A stretch of DNA of 64,000 nt from Pelecanus crispus (taxonomy: Eukaryota > Chordata > Aves > Pelecaniformes > Pelecanidae), in the NCBI RefSeq assembly GCF_030463565.1, contig NC_134649.1, positions 38,093,044 through 38,157,043 of the forward strand, written 5' to 3'. Numbering within the stretch: the stretch's first letter is position 1; each line of letters opens with the position of its first letter. The notes below the pieces were generated by a model that did not search any database, had not been told where the DNA came from, and worked only from the letters and a program-made list of their open reading frames with translations. The position numbers and the translations under genes are program-made. Shown here piece by piece: positions 27,301-42,300 of this stretch.

Positions 27301-30300
27301 AAACCACTTAAAAAAACCCACAAACACAAGAGCGTAGAACAAGAGACTTGCCCTTATACATTTTCTAGGGACACCTGTAGATGTTAGACTGAAGTAATTC
27401 ACTATTATGGAAAGGTAAGCCTCAGGGAGAGCAGCTATGCTTGTAGACCAATTATTTTAAAGTCCATTTTTCCCCCCCTTTCCAAGATTTTTATTCTTAC
27501 TATAAACTAAATAATATTTTGGGTAAGTTTTCTCACTGCATGCTTCTGGTCATACTCTCTGAAACATCTCTGAACTGCCAGACTTCTGGGTCAGGAGCTA
27601 CAGTGTGAGGGGAGCCAGCAGGGCATTCCAGCCCACAGGCAAGCACAGGAGGCCTAGGAGTTCAAGTGGGGTACTCTGAAAATGTGAGAAGAAAAAAAAA
27701 AAAAAAAAGATTCACCTGACTCTGTGACACAGAAAAATTTAGCACTGAGCTGTTGACTTGACATATCTCAAGGTATTATTTTCCTTGGTATTATTATTAT
27801 TAATACTGAAATAAAATACTGCATTTAGATCTAATCATTTTCTGAAAAAGGAATCTGAAAGATAAAGTGGCTTCAAAAAAAGGGAACAGGACAAATGCAG
27901 TTAAGTTCTTCACATACAACTTCATTTACAAAGAAAAATCCATGTCAACAACATGCAACGACAAAAACTCATGAAGCTGAGCAAGAGAAGGGAAATAAAA
28001 CACCTCTAATAAAAGAGCACAACCAATTACATAATAGTAAATAGCACAACGACCTCAGACTCAGTGCTGCTAGATACCATTTGGCTTCAGACAAATGAAA
28101 ATATTGATTTGATATTTATGCAATTAAGATTTTTAAAGCTACATCCAGCTGGATGAAGTTTCATTGTTTATAAAACATTTATGTTTTTATCCTGTGTAAG
28201 AGGCATTAGGATGAAACTTAAAGCAAGGGACACTTCATTCCATCATTGACTTTCCTGCTTTGACTCTCCAAAACATTCACTTTGACTGTTTCCAAAGAAA
28301 ATGTAGCTAATTAGGTGAGTAACTACTAGGGTCAGGCATTTCAATTCCTGTTCTTCAAAATGTTTCTGAAGAAAACCAGAAAATCACCACAAATGAGAAT
28401 GCTCTCCCCTCATTCTCTATAGGAAAGCAAACAATCCTTGTCTTGTAGCAAGAATGCCATGTAATACGTATCGTGTAAAAATGGAGGTAAAGCACCACAT
28501 GGGAGAAGACATCATCCTTCTTCCATATGTAGCAAAGTTCTTTTCTGTAATACTACCTATTACTAGATCTGAATTTCTATAGTGACAAGGCACAAACTGG
28601 ACAGAGTCCAAAAGAGACCTCTACTTATTTTAAGGCTGAGAACATTAGCTGTGTTAGGGTTTAAAAAAGCCTACGTATCTTGAAAAAGCAACAATCATTC
28701 TGAGTAGACGCAAATGACTGCTACAAAAAAGTTAGCATTTGCTGAATTACACAACACAATGGTATTTCAGCTGCATTAATTTCTTTCTTGGCTTGAAGTC
28801 AAAAGTGCATAAATTGTGCATTAGTTAGCAAACATTAACTTTTTAAAGTGTCATTCATATATATGTATATGCAAATACAGATACCAGTAAAGGTGGAAAG
28901 TTAAATATTTAGGATACTGCACAAAACTAGAGTAAAAGCTTCCTAACATTTTAGACTGAACATCATTATACAGCTCATCATCCTTGGAGTACAAACCATG
29001 GCATATAGTAGGAAAAATGGTTATTTCATACACTTGAAAGCAAAGCAAAGCACAGGTGAAAACAACTGGGTTGTTACTGTTTGGGTTGTAACCTTTTTTT
29101 CTTCTTGCGCTACATGCCTGTATTACACCTAGCACAAAAAGGTTCAGTTTCATAATTTGGCATGCAGACTATAAAACATCTCAACAAGAAAAAGTCATGT
29201 CAAATTTATAAGTTCCCAAATGACATGTGAAAATGGCACCTATAATTCCACTGATTCATATCAGACTTAAACTTAGAGGTTCGCAATGAAGTGCCCTGTT
29301 CCTTCTGTCTAGAGTTGTTAAGTTCATAAAACAAGGTTTCTGAAACAATGTGGCAATAAGTTGTACAGTAAATCAACACTATATATTCATGCTTCAGGAA
29401 AAAGAAAGGTGCAAAATAAAAAAAAAAGGATACTTTTAAAATCCCACTTTGACCTCCTCAGACAATATTGTGTGCTCAAGGTCCTAGTAAGCTTTCCTGT
29501 GGCCTGATGAATGATTAGTTCAAGTTTCAGACTTCTTATTCAGAGGCATTTTGCTGTGATTCAGAGACATCAAGGACACGTGTTTTTGCACTGCTCTGAA
29601 GAATTAAACGTAACATTACGTTTGGGCCTTACAGCAGGACCATAAATGGTCCCTGAAGGTCCATAAAGCCTTCACAGTAAACACTGAAAAGCAAACAGGT
29701 TAGAAGAAACAAGATAAAAAAATATCCTTTTTATAGTCTGACTCATATCAGCTTTACATTTGCTCTCTACAAGATCTCCCACCAAGTTTCAAAGAAAAAA
29801 AAAGTATATTTGCATATGCTAATGATAAATATGTTGCAAAAAAATATGACTAAAAGATATGACCGTTCTGCCCACTCCATCTTTCAAAGAGTACAGACAG
29901 ACATCATCTTTGAAGCTATTTCCAAGACCAGAAAGAGAAAATAGTGGCTAAATAGTATGAAAGGATTCAAGCATCCGGAATAATTACAAAGGCATTGAAC
30001 CTGCATGAATGAGGACACGAGCCCATCCCCAGTTCTGCCAGACTTCATGCATCTGGAGTCTTCTGCTCCATCTCCAAAGACCCACTTCACACCAGACAGA
30101 CTATTCCCAGCTTCAGGAATGTTGCACCTGAGGTTTCTCCACTAATGATAAAACACTGGAGTGTGGAGACAAATAGCGAGTGAAAGCCTCTGCAGTACCT
30201 GCAGTCATGGAAATTCCTGCTGCTACCTCCCTGATACTACAGGATCCTAAGGCTTCGGCTTACAGTAGGCTATACCTGTATGCTTATTGTTATGAATTAC

Positions 30301-33300
30301 AACAGTCATACAAAACTAGATTTGAACTGGAGAGAGAAAAGCAGTATGTTAAAGATGACTGGAATAACTTGATACAGTTTCCAACGTTGTTTCAGACAGA
30401 ATAATACATAAACAGGCAAACAGTACGTCCACACATGCGTTTTCCTTCAAACCACTTAGCAGCTTCAGGCACTGAACTTTTCTATTAGCTTTTCAGAAAA
30501 TTTAACACTCTGTTTTCCAAGAACAGCACAACTAACTGAAATGTTTCCTAACCAATGTGTTCATATTTCTGTATGTATTTGAATGTTTTCCAAGAACAGC
30601 ACAACTAACTGAAATGTTTCCTAACCAATGTGTTCATATTTCTGTATGTATTTGAATGCACTATTACATACAGGTCCAGTACTGGGCTCAGAGAAGGGAA
30701 AAAAACCAGACACCTGAACAGTAACTACAAAGTTTCTATAAATTCTATTCTATATCAGTGCTGTCTCACACTCAGCTCATCAAGTTCTTTTAAAATTCTT
30801 ACAAGATGATATCGTTACATTAGCATATCTAGGGTTTGATCACATCCGTGCCTGTGTTGTAATACAAAAAAAAAATAGCACATTTCAGAAATCCTTACAC
30901 AAGCAATACACAACTTGAGTACTTTATTATCTCAGGATAAAAAGAATGTGCTATGCTTAATGACCAACTACTTTGGTTTTTTTTCTCCCAAACGACTGGA
31001 GAATTGTTACTACAGAACATCTATTGCCTCCCCCTGGGTGCTTAGGAGAATTACTGAATTATGAACATCCTAGAACATCTGTTAGAATTTCTTTAAGCAT
31101 ATTTAGTCAGTTTAATATTACATGACAGTAAGACCTTTTTTTGCTGTCTTCTGTGTTAACTTCTTAAAGTTCTGCCTAGCCAAAGGGCATCTCACTGTGA
31201 ATTCTTGTTCATTCTTCTGCCATATCTTTGAAAGATCAGTCTAACAGAAAGTTTCATGCAGCAGTCATAAGAAATAAGGACCACTATCACACCAGGTGTA
31301 GCTAGACAGACCTGAATATACATTTAGCCATGCAACTCTGAACTTGCACAACCTATAAACAGCAGTTTGCATGCAGCTAGAAAACAGATACAGGTATGAA
31401 AGCTGTACCTTAAAGATACTGCCAAACCACCCTGAAATTCATGACTCGGTTAAATTTGTCTCTACTTAAATTCAACATTTTAGGCCAACTACCCTGAAGA
31501 TCATGAAATGCACAGGGATCCCCAAGAAACATGCAAATTAACACCTTGGTCACAGAGATTTGCTACTAGATTCTTTTCTCTCCACCTCTCTGTCAATTCA
31601 AGAACATTAATCTTATAGTGCACCTGCAGCTTTAGATAGTTCAAGAAACACCAATAAGAAATTGATTTTAAACCTTGCACAGATCATGAACACGTTTCTA
31701 TGAAACTAACAAAAATAAATCTTGAACAATTCTGCAAATCACCAGTCCAAAAGTAAATCTCCATTTCATCAGATTCTAAATCATTCTTCTACAAAAAAGA
31801 AAACCTGGTTACCATGTAGAGCTAGAAATAAATTAATGTGATTCTACTCTTAAAGCATTTCAAGCCCTAAGATACCTTGTCTCTGTCTTTGAAATAAGGT
31901 ATCCAAAGGTCATGGACCCCACACCAAGAAGCTTGTTCTGTACTACAGTCCACTACTACTATGCTTTTTACAACACTGCATGCAATGCATTGTCCGAACA
32001 GAAGAGTTATGGTAGGCTATGGGAAGATTCATGCACAGCTCTCAGATACATTCCATCTGATGATGCTCAACAAGATTTTTTTTCAAGAAAAGAAATTAAG
32101 AGTTTACATTTTTCTTTTTCTTCCCCCCCCCCCCCCCCCCCGCAAAAAAAAAAAAAAATTAAAGACTTCTAGGGGCAAAGAAAAAAAGCATTCTTTAATT
32201 TTCTCTTCACCCTCCACAATACTGAAATAACATCAGTCAGAGTTATAAACATCTGTAATTGCCAGGGGAATGCACAATACATTTAGAAACTCCAGGCCCA
32301 CATATCCTGTAGCCCTGCACTTCACAAACAAAAGGTTGGGGAAAGAAAGAGGGGGTGGGGTACAGGGAATAAAGGCTTAAAGATTAAAGTCACAGGCAGA
32401 GACAGACGGCTCCGTTTTTTAATAACTGAAAACACGAGTTGTGCCTGAATGTGCTCATTGTTTTATGGCAGGGGGGAGAGTCTACGCATGCTGGACTGGC
32501 TGGCGACAGAACTGCCTTTGCATCAAAAATAAGATTTACAAAAAAGAAAAAAAAAAAAGACACCAAACCCATGCCCTAATTTCCCCTCTTGTAATAGTTC
32601 ATGATTAATAGTTAATGATGCATTCAGGTAGAAATCAACAAATTATCCCACCTTGTTTTTATTAAATTGGGGAAAACTTCATGAGTAGAAGTACCTGATT
32701 CTAACAGCCTAAAAGATATGACTGAAGAGATGTCTGAAGGCTTTATGCTGTGAAGGAATACAGACTACAACAGTAACAGTCATACATAACAAACACATAC
32801 GTCTATGAAACAACTAGCTTATAAATCAATTTCTGATAGTTTATTTGCCCAATAAAACCAGTGCTGCAAGGCCAAATTATGTGATCGAAGCAGATTTTTG
32901 TATGGATTCAAGAAGTTTAGCTGTCATGAGGAAGTTCTTAAATCCATTTAAAAAAGCATCAGCTACACTTCTAGTGAACAAAAAGATTCATGAGTTGCAT
33001 TCACTTCAGTCACTAAAAAAAGTTGTTAGCTTAAAATGTTGCACTAGAGTATTAAAAAATTGAAAATGTTTGGTTTATGTTTTAAAAACAATTTTTCTCT
33101 CAAAAATCTATATACAAGATGCTTATGGCTATTCAATATCCGTGATTACACATGTATGTTATACAAATCGTGTATTATGGAATTTTAAAATAAGGACAAT
33201 TTTTAATCTAAAAGGGGAAATACTTTTGGGGGGGAATGTATATTTCAGGGGAAATATTTCAGTAAATAGATTTTTGTGGGTTAGATGCCACCAGTGCCCA

Positions 33301-36300
33301 GGAACCCATCTGAAGCCAATTGCAATGAGTCCAGTTCCACTGCCAGGTGCCAATGGACTACAGGTAAACAAGCAGTCTAAACAAACACATAAAAATAAAA
33401 AAACGTTAGATGATTCTTTTAGTTTTATTCTAATCTACCCTAAGATGTTACTATAACAGAGCTTTTGTTTTACTATATCTTTTTTTTTTTTTTTTACCTA
33501 CCAGCTTTGCTTCAAATATAGACAGAAAGGAGATAATTCAACAAGACAACAGGCTCTTTCATCTAAAACCATGAGACTACCAGCCATAACTTCTCGGGGA
33601 AGCCTAAAATAAGGAGCAGGGAGGCACACAACAGGAGTCAATGAAATGTAGTCTCCTGCCCGAAGCAAGCGTGCTGTGCAGGGAGGAATCAGTGGCCACA
33701 AGACACGGCTCCTTGGCCAAAAATGTCAGACCTGGAATGCTCCAGCTATCATCCCCTCTTTGTTGATGCAACACTTTTGCATCATCAGCCACTGGATGTC
33801 TTGTGGAGATTAAAAATATTGTGGAGAGTTACTGTCTGTTTAGCAGAGAAAAAAAAGACAGAGTCCGTGTCAGAAAGGGAGGGGAAAGGAAAAGCCGAAA
33901 CATGAGCTCATAAGCCTGTTATGGAGGATAAAGGCAGGCTTTGTTTTACTTTATTCATACCAAGTACGAACAAGAGACTCATCACTGTTTTGAGCTTGAA
34001 CTGCAAAATTTGTTTTGTATGCAGTACTGCCAACTTTTTTTCCTCATGTAGCTAAACTACCCCTCTTTCTCAAAAATAGCTTCTGCTTATGATCCGATCA
34101 AGTATTTAAACCTAGATGAAATCTGTGTCATAGCAGAGACTATCATTCTGCCTATACTATAAATTTTGACACTTCAGAAGCACACACAAAGGGATTCTTA
34201 TACAGTAAAGACAAACCTTGGTTATACGACTGATTCTGTCTTGAAGTTCTCATATGCACAAAGAAATAAAATTAAAACATATGAATATTTAAAAAAAAAA
34301 TTCACTTGGAGGACACCCCGGATATCCAGCCACACTAAGAGTTAGGCAACAGTTATTAAATTGGAGATACTTCTTCAGACAAGAAGTATGACGTCTTTTT
34401 AAACTTCCAAATGCAGAAGTCAGTCCAAAAATACAACACAACATTTAAAAAGTACAGTCTTTGTGAGATTAAAGGAAAAAACCACTAGTAAAAAAAGGTC
34501 TGTCCTCTGACAGAAACACTACCCACCAGTGCTGTCTCTAAAACTGCTTGAGGGCAATAGCAAAAGGCAGCAAGAGAAAGCACAGTTTGGATTCTAGTTT
34601 CTTGCTCTTAGGAAAAGGCAAAGAGGGTGGTAATTTACCATGTACAACCAAATTGTACATGAAAGTTTAAAAACAGCCAATTAAAGCTAACATTATGGAA
34701 TGGAACTGAGGGTCCGAGTGGAACGTATTAGACACGCATTCCAGACAATGGCTCCAGAGTCCGCCTGCGAGGCGGATGCTGCACAAAGTACAAAGGGTCA
34801 AGAAGTTCTCGAAGGGAACCCCAGCTTTGACCGGGAGCCATGACAGCCTGCCCAAAAGATGAATGTGGTGTCCAGCCACAGAATGACACCAAGGCTGTTA
34901 GAGCTAAGTAACACTTGGTCACCACTTGCATTGACAGAATACTATGGATAGAGCTTGAAAATTATGTCAGTCAAGGAAGGGCAAATCTCACTACGATTAA
35001 GAATCAAATGGAGGGGGAAAAACAAGGAACAAAGAAGAGACCCACTACAACTAACAGTAATAAACGTGCCTATTTCAGTTTAAGTCTCCTACATGTCTGT
35101 CTGTCTCGTACATTCAACTAGAGCTTTGCTTCTCTGTCAAGCAGTTCAATCTAGAATGACTAAAAGAGCTACCAATATCAAGCTGGAAGTTAGAAAAGAC
35201 AAGACTACCTCAAGTTACCAGGACTATATTACATTTAGCCTTCAGAGTCTTTGGAGCATGATGAACCCCAATTTTGATGCAAGTTTCTCGATTTCTGTGA
35301 CAGTAACACAGAAAACCGTTATGCTTCTATTCCTGCTGTAGCATGTAACCAAATGGAAAAATCAAGATAATAGAACGATTATTGCGTCACGTACTTCAAC
35401 ATACAACTCCATCCATTCATTCAACTTCACAATACACACTTCTATGAGACTTCTAACACTAACACTCTAACTTTCAAACCTTCACCAACTCCAAAAGCCA
35501 ACAAGAATTATAACCCTTACAAGAACAGCAGCGTTGGATCAAGAATGAAAAATGTATCCATATAAAAAAAGTGAGGTTGTCATCAAGAAAGACACCCTGC
35601 AAACAATCTCAGTTTTTATGCCAAGTTTTATTTCAAGCACCTGCATTACTACACAGCTATAGCAGTATGGCACATGGAAAGAAAAAAAATCTCTAAAACG
35701 AATCAGTCCCAAACAATTAAATTAAGGATGCCAGCTCTGGGAAATAGAATACTTTCATTCTCTGCACAGATAATCAGAGCCAAAGTAAACAGCAGTATTT
35801 TGGAAGACAATTTTTTCTGGACAGTCTAGCCAGCAGTCAGTTAACCTGCCTTGCTGCAATGCTGAATATTAGGTGCTTTAACTTACAAACTTTAGATGAA
35901 GAGATGAGTAGTTGAAGAGTTAATGTTGTCACTAAATTGTTCTTGCTAAGGTTTTAAGAGTTAATACTGCACTACCAAGGAAAGTTTTTATATGCAAAAC
36001 CACTGCAAACTTAACACTTGAAACCAAACTCAAAGCAGTGATCTATTAGTTTATTCTCAGTTCACTTTAACAGTTTTCAACATTCACAAAGGCTGTAACT
36101 TCTGCTTGTTTTAAAAGATAAATTTGATTCACCACTCAAATTCCAAAAAAGAGATTTATTTTGTACTCAGTTCTCTGGCCTTCAGTCCATGGCAGACTTC
36201 ATAGCCCTGTCTAATGATTCAATATCGAATCATGACGATAATAAGCATTCTGCATAGCTTGTCATTCCACTAAGTCACACCACATCGTGCCAGGGAATCT

Positions 36301-39300
36301 TCTCCGAGGAAGCCATTATTGAGCATATGGTACTATTTCATACTTCCTGCCAGGCCAACAGAAGAGCTTTTGACAGTGTATTTATTTTTATTTAAATTTT
36401 TGCTGACTAGGACTGCACAAGACACACACCTCATTTCAGAGTAGTCCCAAGGGATCAACAGTCATATAAATCTCACATCCCAGTACTTTGGGACAAAACA
36501 AACTATATCATGCTGGATACACTATCTAAATTGCCAACACTACAAAGCACTCCAGATATCACAGGTTGTATGGTATTTGTGTTTCACATTAATACATTCT
36601 CCATATAATTAATAAAAGTCCACCGTAATATAAAAGGTGATGCTCACTGTAAAGGAGGAAAGCAGTGCAGAGTTTAATTACTAAATAAAGCTAGACACAA
36701 TACTTGCCAAGATTAGAATTTATACTGCATTAAGAGGGGCTGGAATTTAATGATCTATAACCACACAGAGATAAGAGACAGTAGCAATGCTTGAGTAAAT
36801 GTTTTCAACAGTACTACTAAGAGGGAAGGTGAAAAAGCTAAGGCATCATGATTTATAAACAGATGACTTTTTAAAAAATTTGACAGCAGAATAAGTGCCA
36901 TAAAAAGATATTCCAAATATCACTGGTAGAGTATTAGTCTAAACAGAAAAAAAATATTAAGGTGCTTTGAATTATTTAAAAAGAGATACTCATGCGAATG
37001 AAGTTTCACAGCCAACTAAGGAGCAAAATACAGACCTGGATTGAGTATGTACTGGTTTGGACCTTAATCCTGCAAGCTCCCTTACAGAGTTAATTCCCAT
37101 GAGGCTGCATGGATGCAGATCACCCAACTGGGCTCTGAACTGGTACTTCCACAGAGCCACAAGCGTGCACGGCACTTCACAGATAAACACAAAACAAGGC
37201 CCCAGCTTTAGAAAGCTCACAGGCTGAATTTGGACCAGTTGCTCCCTAGAATAATGAAAACATTTTAATCTCAGACACAGGCAGGTTATTTTATTGCTTT
37301 GAGTTTTATACTTAGAAAAGCTTAGAGCTTGTGACGTAAACATACAGAAACCATCAACATACAAAACCAGTCCTTCCATCTCTCAAAACCCTCACAGTTA
37401 AGAAAAAAGTTTTCTATTAGGTATTTTGAAGAATCTCAAAAGGTGAAGTTGTTCAAAACAACCCTGCACAGTAATTTCATAGTACAGCTCAAATACTATA
37501 TAAAACAGAACATGCTTAGATTATCATAGATATTTCAGAATAATTCAGAGCAAGTCCTCCAGCATTTTCTCTAGGATGAACGAACAACTGAACACAAGTG
37601 CTGACTCAAAGATACAGGCATTTTACAAGTAGTAGTGGCAGTTTGTGTAAACTAAGTTTGTGAGCAGTAACATCTGTTGGTTAAGTAAAACATCGCTCAC
37701 AATCAAAACCTTCATCAAGCCCAGAGCTGTGCTTCTGTGACCAAGAATGGTCATCAGAAGGAAAAGTACAACAGGTCTCCCAGCTCTGCATCCCACACTC
37801 ACTCTACATTTCATTTGATAATTAAGAACCACTTCTTCTCTCCCAAATCTAAATCTGAATTTTCAAGCTAAAACAGAGGCTGACTACATCCCCAGGGAAG
37901 TGGGAAGAACGCCTACAGAAAACAAAGTCTGCTCAGAATACACATTGCTCTGCCAAGCTCATGTGACCAGCTCTCAGGAATGCTAGCACTGCTCAAGTTA
38001 TTCAATGGAAATATGCAAACAGACTAAGAATCCTAGATAAACAAGAAAATAATATGGAGTGCAAAGCAGTAATGCTTCTACTCCAAAGTATTTCACACCT
38101 GTAAATTTGCATTTCTCTGTTTAAAAATGGAACAATGTAACTAGCACATTTCAGGAGACCACTAGTCACAGCAAAAATTCAGAGAGCAGCAACTACAGGC
38201 ACTGAGCCATCATTATCTAGCTTGGACGGGATTCTAGAAATGAAGTGCCCAGAAGTCCAGCAAAATCATCTGCACCTGCTAATCTCACCTCTGTGATACA
38301 ATTTCTCAGGTGACCAAGAGAAGAAATTCCTAAGCAAGAATGCAAAACAGTATCAAAAGTATATCAAGAATACTTAAAGGTTACACACTTCCCTCGTCAC
38401 AGAGACCCATTCTTAGATGCTTTTGCCTTGTACAAGATTTTTTTTTTTAATATTCTTAACTATTACTTTTCACATTTTATTAGGTCTTGTTTCCCATTCA
38501 CATCTTCCAGACTCAAAGAGAACAACAGATTCCAAATTGAACTTCTAACCGTAAGAACAAGAATTACAGAACAAGGGATGGAAAACTCAGAATGAGAATT
38601 TCATTTCAAATGAACTTCAGTAAATATGCTTAATGTGTTATCTAGCCACTTCAGTCTTCACATCAAACAACAGAGACAACTGCTGTTGAAGAACCATATA
38701 ATAATAATGGAAAAGAAATACAAAGGAATTTCATTAAGTATATCATTATTGACAATTTACTATAGACTTAAATTAAATTTTGTTAGAAGAGTTCCTTAAA
38801 GTACTTCCAATACATTATTTTTTATTAATTATGTTTAAAATGTCACAGTTAATCTACTTTTGAGGAAAAAATTATCTTGCCATTTTGTAAAAATATAACA
38901 TTGAAATAAAGTGTACAAAAAGGAAAAAAGGTAAGTAATGTAGGTACAGAAAATGAAACAGTCCTTAATGACTAGTCTACATGGAAGTAAAAAAATTAGA
39001 TAAAAATCACATAAATGGGTATTTAACATTTCTCCTCCCTTAATAAAGTAATACTACCATCCATTTACATGATTTTTTCCTCTAGTGTCCTGTTAAGCAA
39101 GGTACACATTGGGGGGGGGGGGGGGGGAGACCCAAGAGATCACAAGGTGAAAAAAAAAAACCCCACTGCTCGTTTGTTGTCACCATGTTTCAAACTTACA
39201 CAATGTTCTCTCTTACTCAGAAAAATAAGAGTTAAGTACACAAGGAGAAGATTTGCCTCTCTCAAAGAGCTACATTCTGTCTGTCCAAGGAAAATTAAAT

Positions 39301-42300
39301 CACAACGTCTCAGAGTATACAAGTTTTAGGAAGGGCTTTACCAGCAACATAAAAGCTTTGAAGTTTTCAGTACCAAGAGATAGCAGCAACAATCTATTCC
39401 CTCTGCAGCAGCACTGAGCAAAGAAGCCTATTTCATTTCAATTCTGTTAATAAACTAGAACTCAAGCTTGTGTGCTGTCCAATCTGGAAACGAACTGAAT
39501 ACATAATTTTCAAACATACAAACAAAAAAAATGAAACAAACAGAAGTGAAGCAAAGGTGGGTTATCAGCAACCCTACTCCCCCTGCCACAAACCATTCTA
39601 CTTCACAGTCCACCAGTGCCCACCTAAATTTAATCCTTATCCAGTTACGACAGAAAACTAACACGGGCAACTTTTGACAGTATTGAAATCTTTTTCTCTT
39701 CTCCTCCCTCTTACTCGTACAGGAAAGGACAACATAAAAAGTATCAAGAAATTGCTCTTCAACCCCATTTCACACTGCATTGTCCCTCCTCTTCTCCTTC
39801 TCTCCCCACCCCCCTTAAGAAAAGGAAAAAAGATCTTTTAATTCATTTGTGAAACTGCCAGTTTATGAACATGCAGAAAAATCCATTCCAACTACAAGCT
39901 TCAGGATCAGCCTGCTACACTGCTTATTCCCCTGCACCTGAAAGAGGCATACCGTGAACCACCGATGTCCAGCAGACAAAGGCAAAGCCTGGAGACGGAC
40001 TTCAGGATTTCTAAAAGGGGGGGGGGGGGGGGGGGAAAACACAACTCATATTTTCCACTTTTCTTCAAAAAAATCAGGTAAGATTATCATTAAAAATAAT
40101 GCCAAGGCTATAAACCCCTCTCTACTGCTTTCATGCATGTTCTTACATGGCAAGAAAAAAAAACCTGCTGAAATTGCTAGGCATCAACCAAATTCAATAA
40201 ACCAACACCATCTCTAACTGTAAATGCATCACTAAGATAAATGAACTCATAACTGAAGAGTACTAATCACTGCTTAATGAAACGCTGAAATCACCAAGAA
40301 AGAATACCGCCTTGGTAATTAAAGCTCAATTTTTTTGCTTGCTCAGAACTAACAGAAGTAGAAAGAGATATTACAATCCAAGCATTTAAAATATTTTCCA
40401 ATGATCATTAACACTTAGCAGCAAACCATATTTTCCAGAATATATTTAATTTTGGGAAACTAGTTTGATGGGCTATTTTGCTGACCTACTACAAAGTCAC
40501 ATTTGCCGCCTATAAGCTAGTGGTGGAGCATCCTGTATTTCAATCACGACTGTTAACCGCATAACACTCTGCTTCTTATGACAAGTTCTCCTAACTGTAC
40601 TGTTTCAGCTGAGCTGATCTTGGCTGCTTTTATTGCATCTATACTGTACTATACTTCTGACCCCTAAATGATTTTTTTTTTTTTTTAGGAAACATCAGAC
40701 CCCACTTTAGCATCCTCTTAGCAGAAATACATTTCTTATTCACAGAACTTGTTTCACCTCAGAACAAACAGTGCATAAAGGGGAACTTACACAGACTAGG
40801 ACAAAAGTACAAATCTTTCACAGAAAGCATAACAGCTTCCAAATAGAACAACATCATCCCCAAAATGTGTGCATTTTGATGATTTCCTCCTGGTGTCCTG
40901 AAAATCTTCAGCATGCAATAAAAACAGTAAATACAGTTGCATTTGAGATGCTATGAAATTGTTAGCTCTCCAATACAAAGTCAAAATGCTGCTGAAATAT
41001 CATATGCTGCTAAAACAAATATTAGAAAGCTTAACCTGAAACATTTTTGTAACTATTTTGTTCCAACTGTTCTTATATGAGCCCACAAGTTACTGCAAAA
41101 AGGTTTAAAACAGTATGCATAAGCTTTGAAAGGATACTGTCAACTAATTTAAATTTCACATTAGTCAGTTCTGGTTTTACCTAGGATTGACTCAATTATA
41201 CACAAGAACACACAAAAAAAATTCCATAAACCTGACATCACTTTATATGTGGTCTACTGTTTTCGTAGCTACGGTCTACTATTTTCTTAATGGGACAAAA
41301 ATAAAGATCTTTAAAATTCAAAGGGAAAAGAAACAAGTACAGTAACCAAAATAACTTTGAACCACTACATCAATTTGACTACATTTCTAAAAAAACAGTG
41401 TTCTTTTAAAATAAGTTAAGGACTCGCTGGTTTCTTGGTGCAGGGTGGGGAAAAGAAACAGACAGCAGTGCTTACATTTAAAAAAAAAAAAAATCAAAAG
41501 TTATTTATGTTCACATTTGATTTGTTTGGTTTTAAATTACAACAAAGAAAACATGTTTAGGGACACATAATGAAAAAACACCCAAATACCCACCCACAAT
41601 TTGTTAGCGAATACAGTTCAGTACTGAAAACACATTTGGACATGAACTTTCTGTAAAGACTGGATTTTTCAGCCACTGTTTTTTTGGATTTTTTTAAAAG
41701 AATTTAGCTTCAGTTCAAAACTCTTTCTTTCCCTTAATCAAAAGAGTATTTTCTCCATGCAAAGTTTGGTACAGTCTGATTTAACCAAATATACGTGATT
41801 TTTTTTTTTTATATTGCCCCTAGATGCCCTAAAGAGCACTACTGACAAGCAAATCAATTCCCACGAGAAATTCCAGTTATACAGCAATTTTGGACAGAAA
41901 AAGCTAGCATTACTGGATATCATAGTACACACCAGAGAGAGTGAAGGGAGAGCTCAGTTACAAACACATGGGTAAACATCACCAGCCACCACAACTTTAT
42001 CACAGCACTTGAAATAATGGGAGGATCTCAGTTGTCAGTCAGGTGAAAAGTCTACTCAGGGAAAAAAATACACATGTTGGCCCCTACCACAGGGTGAAAA
42101 CCTATCACACAGCAAGCAAATGGAAAGAACAAAACTATTTCCTTAAACAACTTCCTTAGGGATGCCTGACTTGTGACTTTTGAATGTTTAGCAATACTGT
42201 TATTATGCCATACACAAGGATAAATATTATCAACAATTATCTCAAGGTTTTTTTTATCATGGATTTTATTTACACATAAACACATGCATATAATTTTGGT

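Noticed and set aside
33281..33370. Possible small exon ending CTACAG|GTAAAC in intron 1, plus strand
   Set aside because: There is a donor-like site, but the upstream acceptor lacks a good pyrimidine tract and neither frame gives a recognisable peptide.
33070..33456. 128-codon open frame in EEFSEC intron 1
   Set aside because: Composition is hydrophobic and lysine-rich with poly-A-derived lysine, there is no motif, and the length is within chance expectation.
36990..37379. 129-codon minus-strand open frame in intron 1
   Set aside because: No motif. The plus-strand phrase near 37060 (CTTAATCCTGCAAGCTCCCT) resembles a common old amniote repeat, but the match is too vague to annotate.
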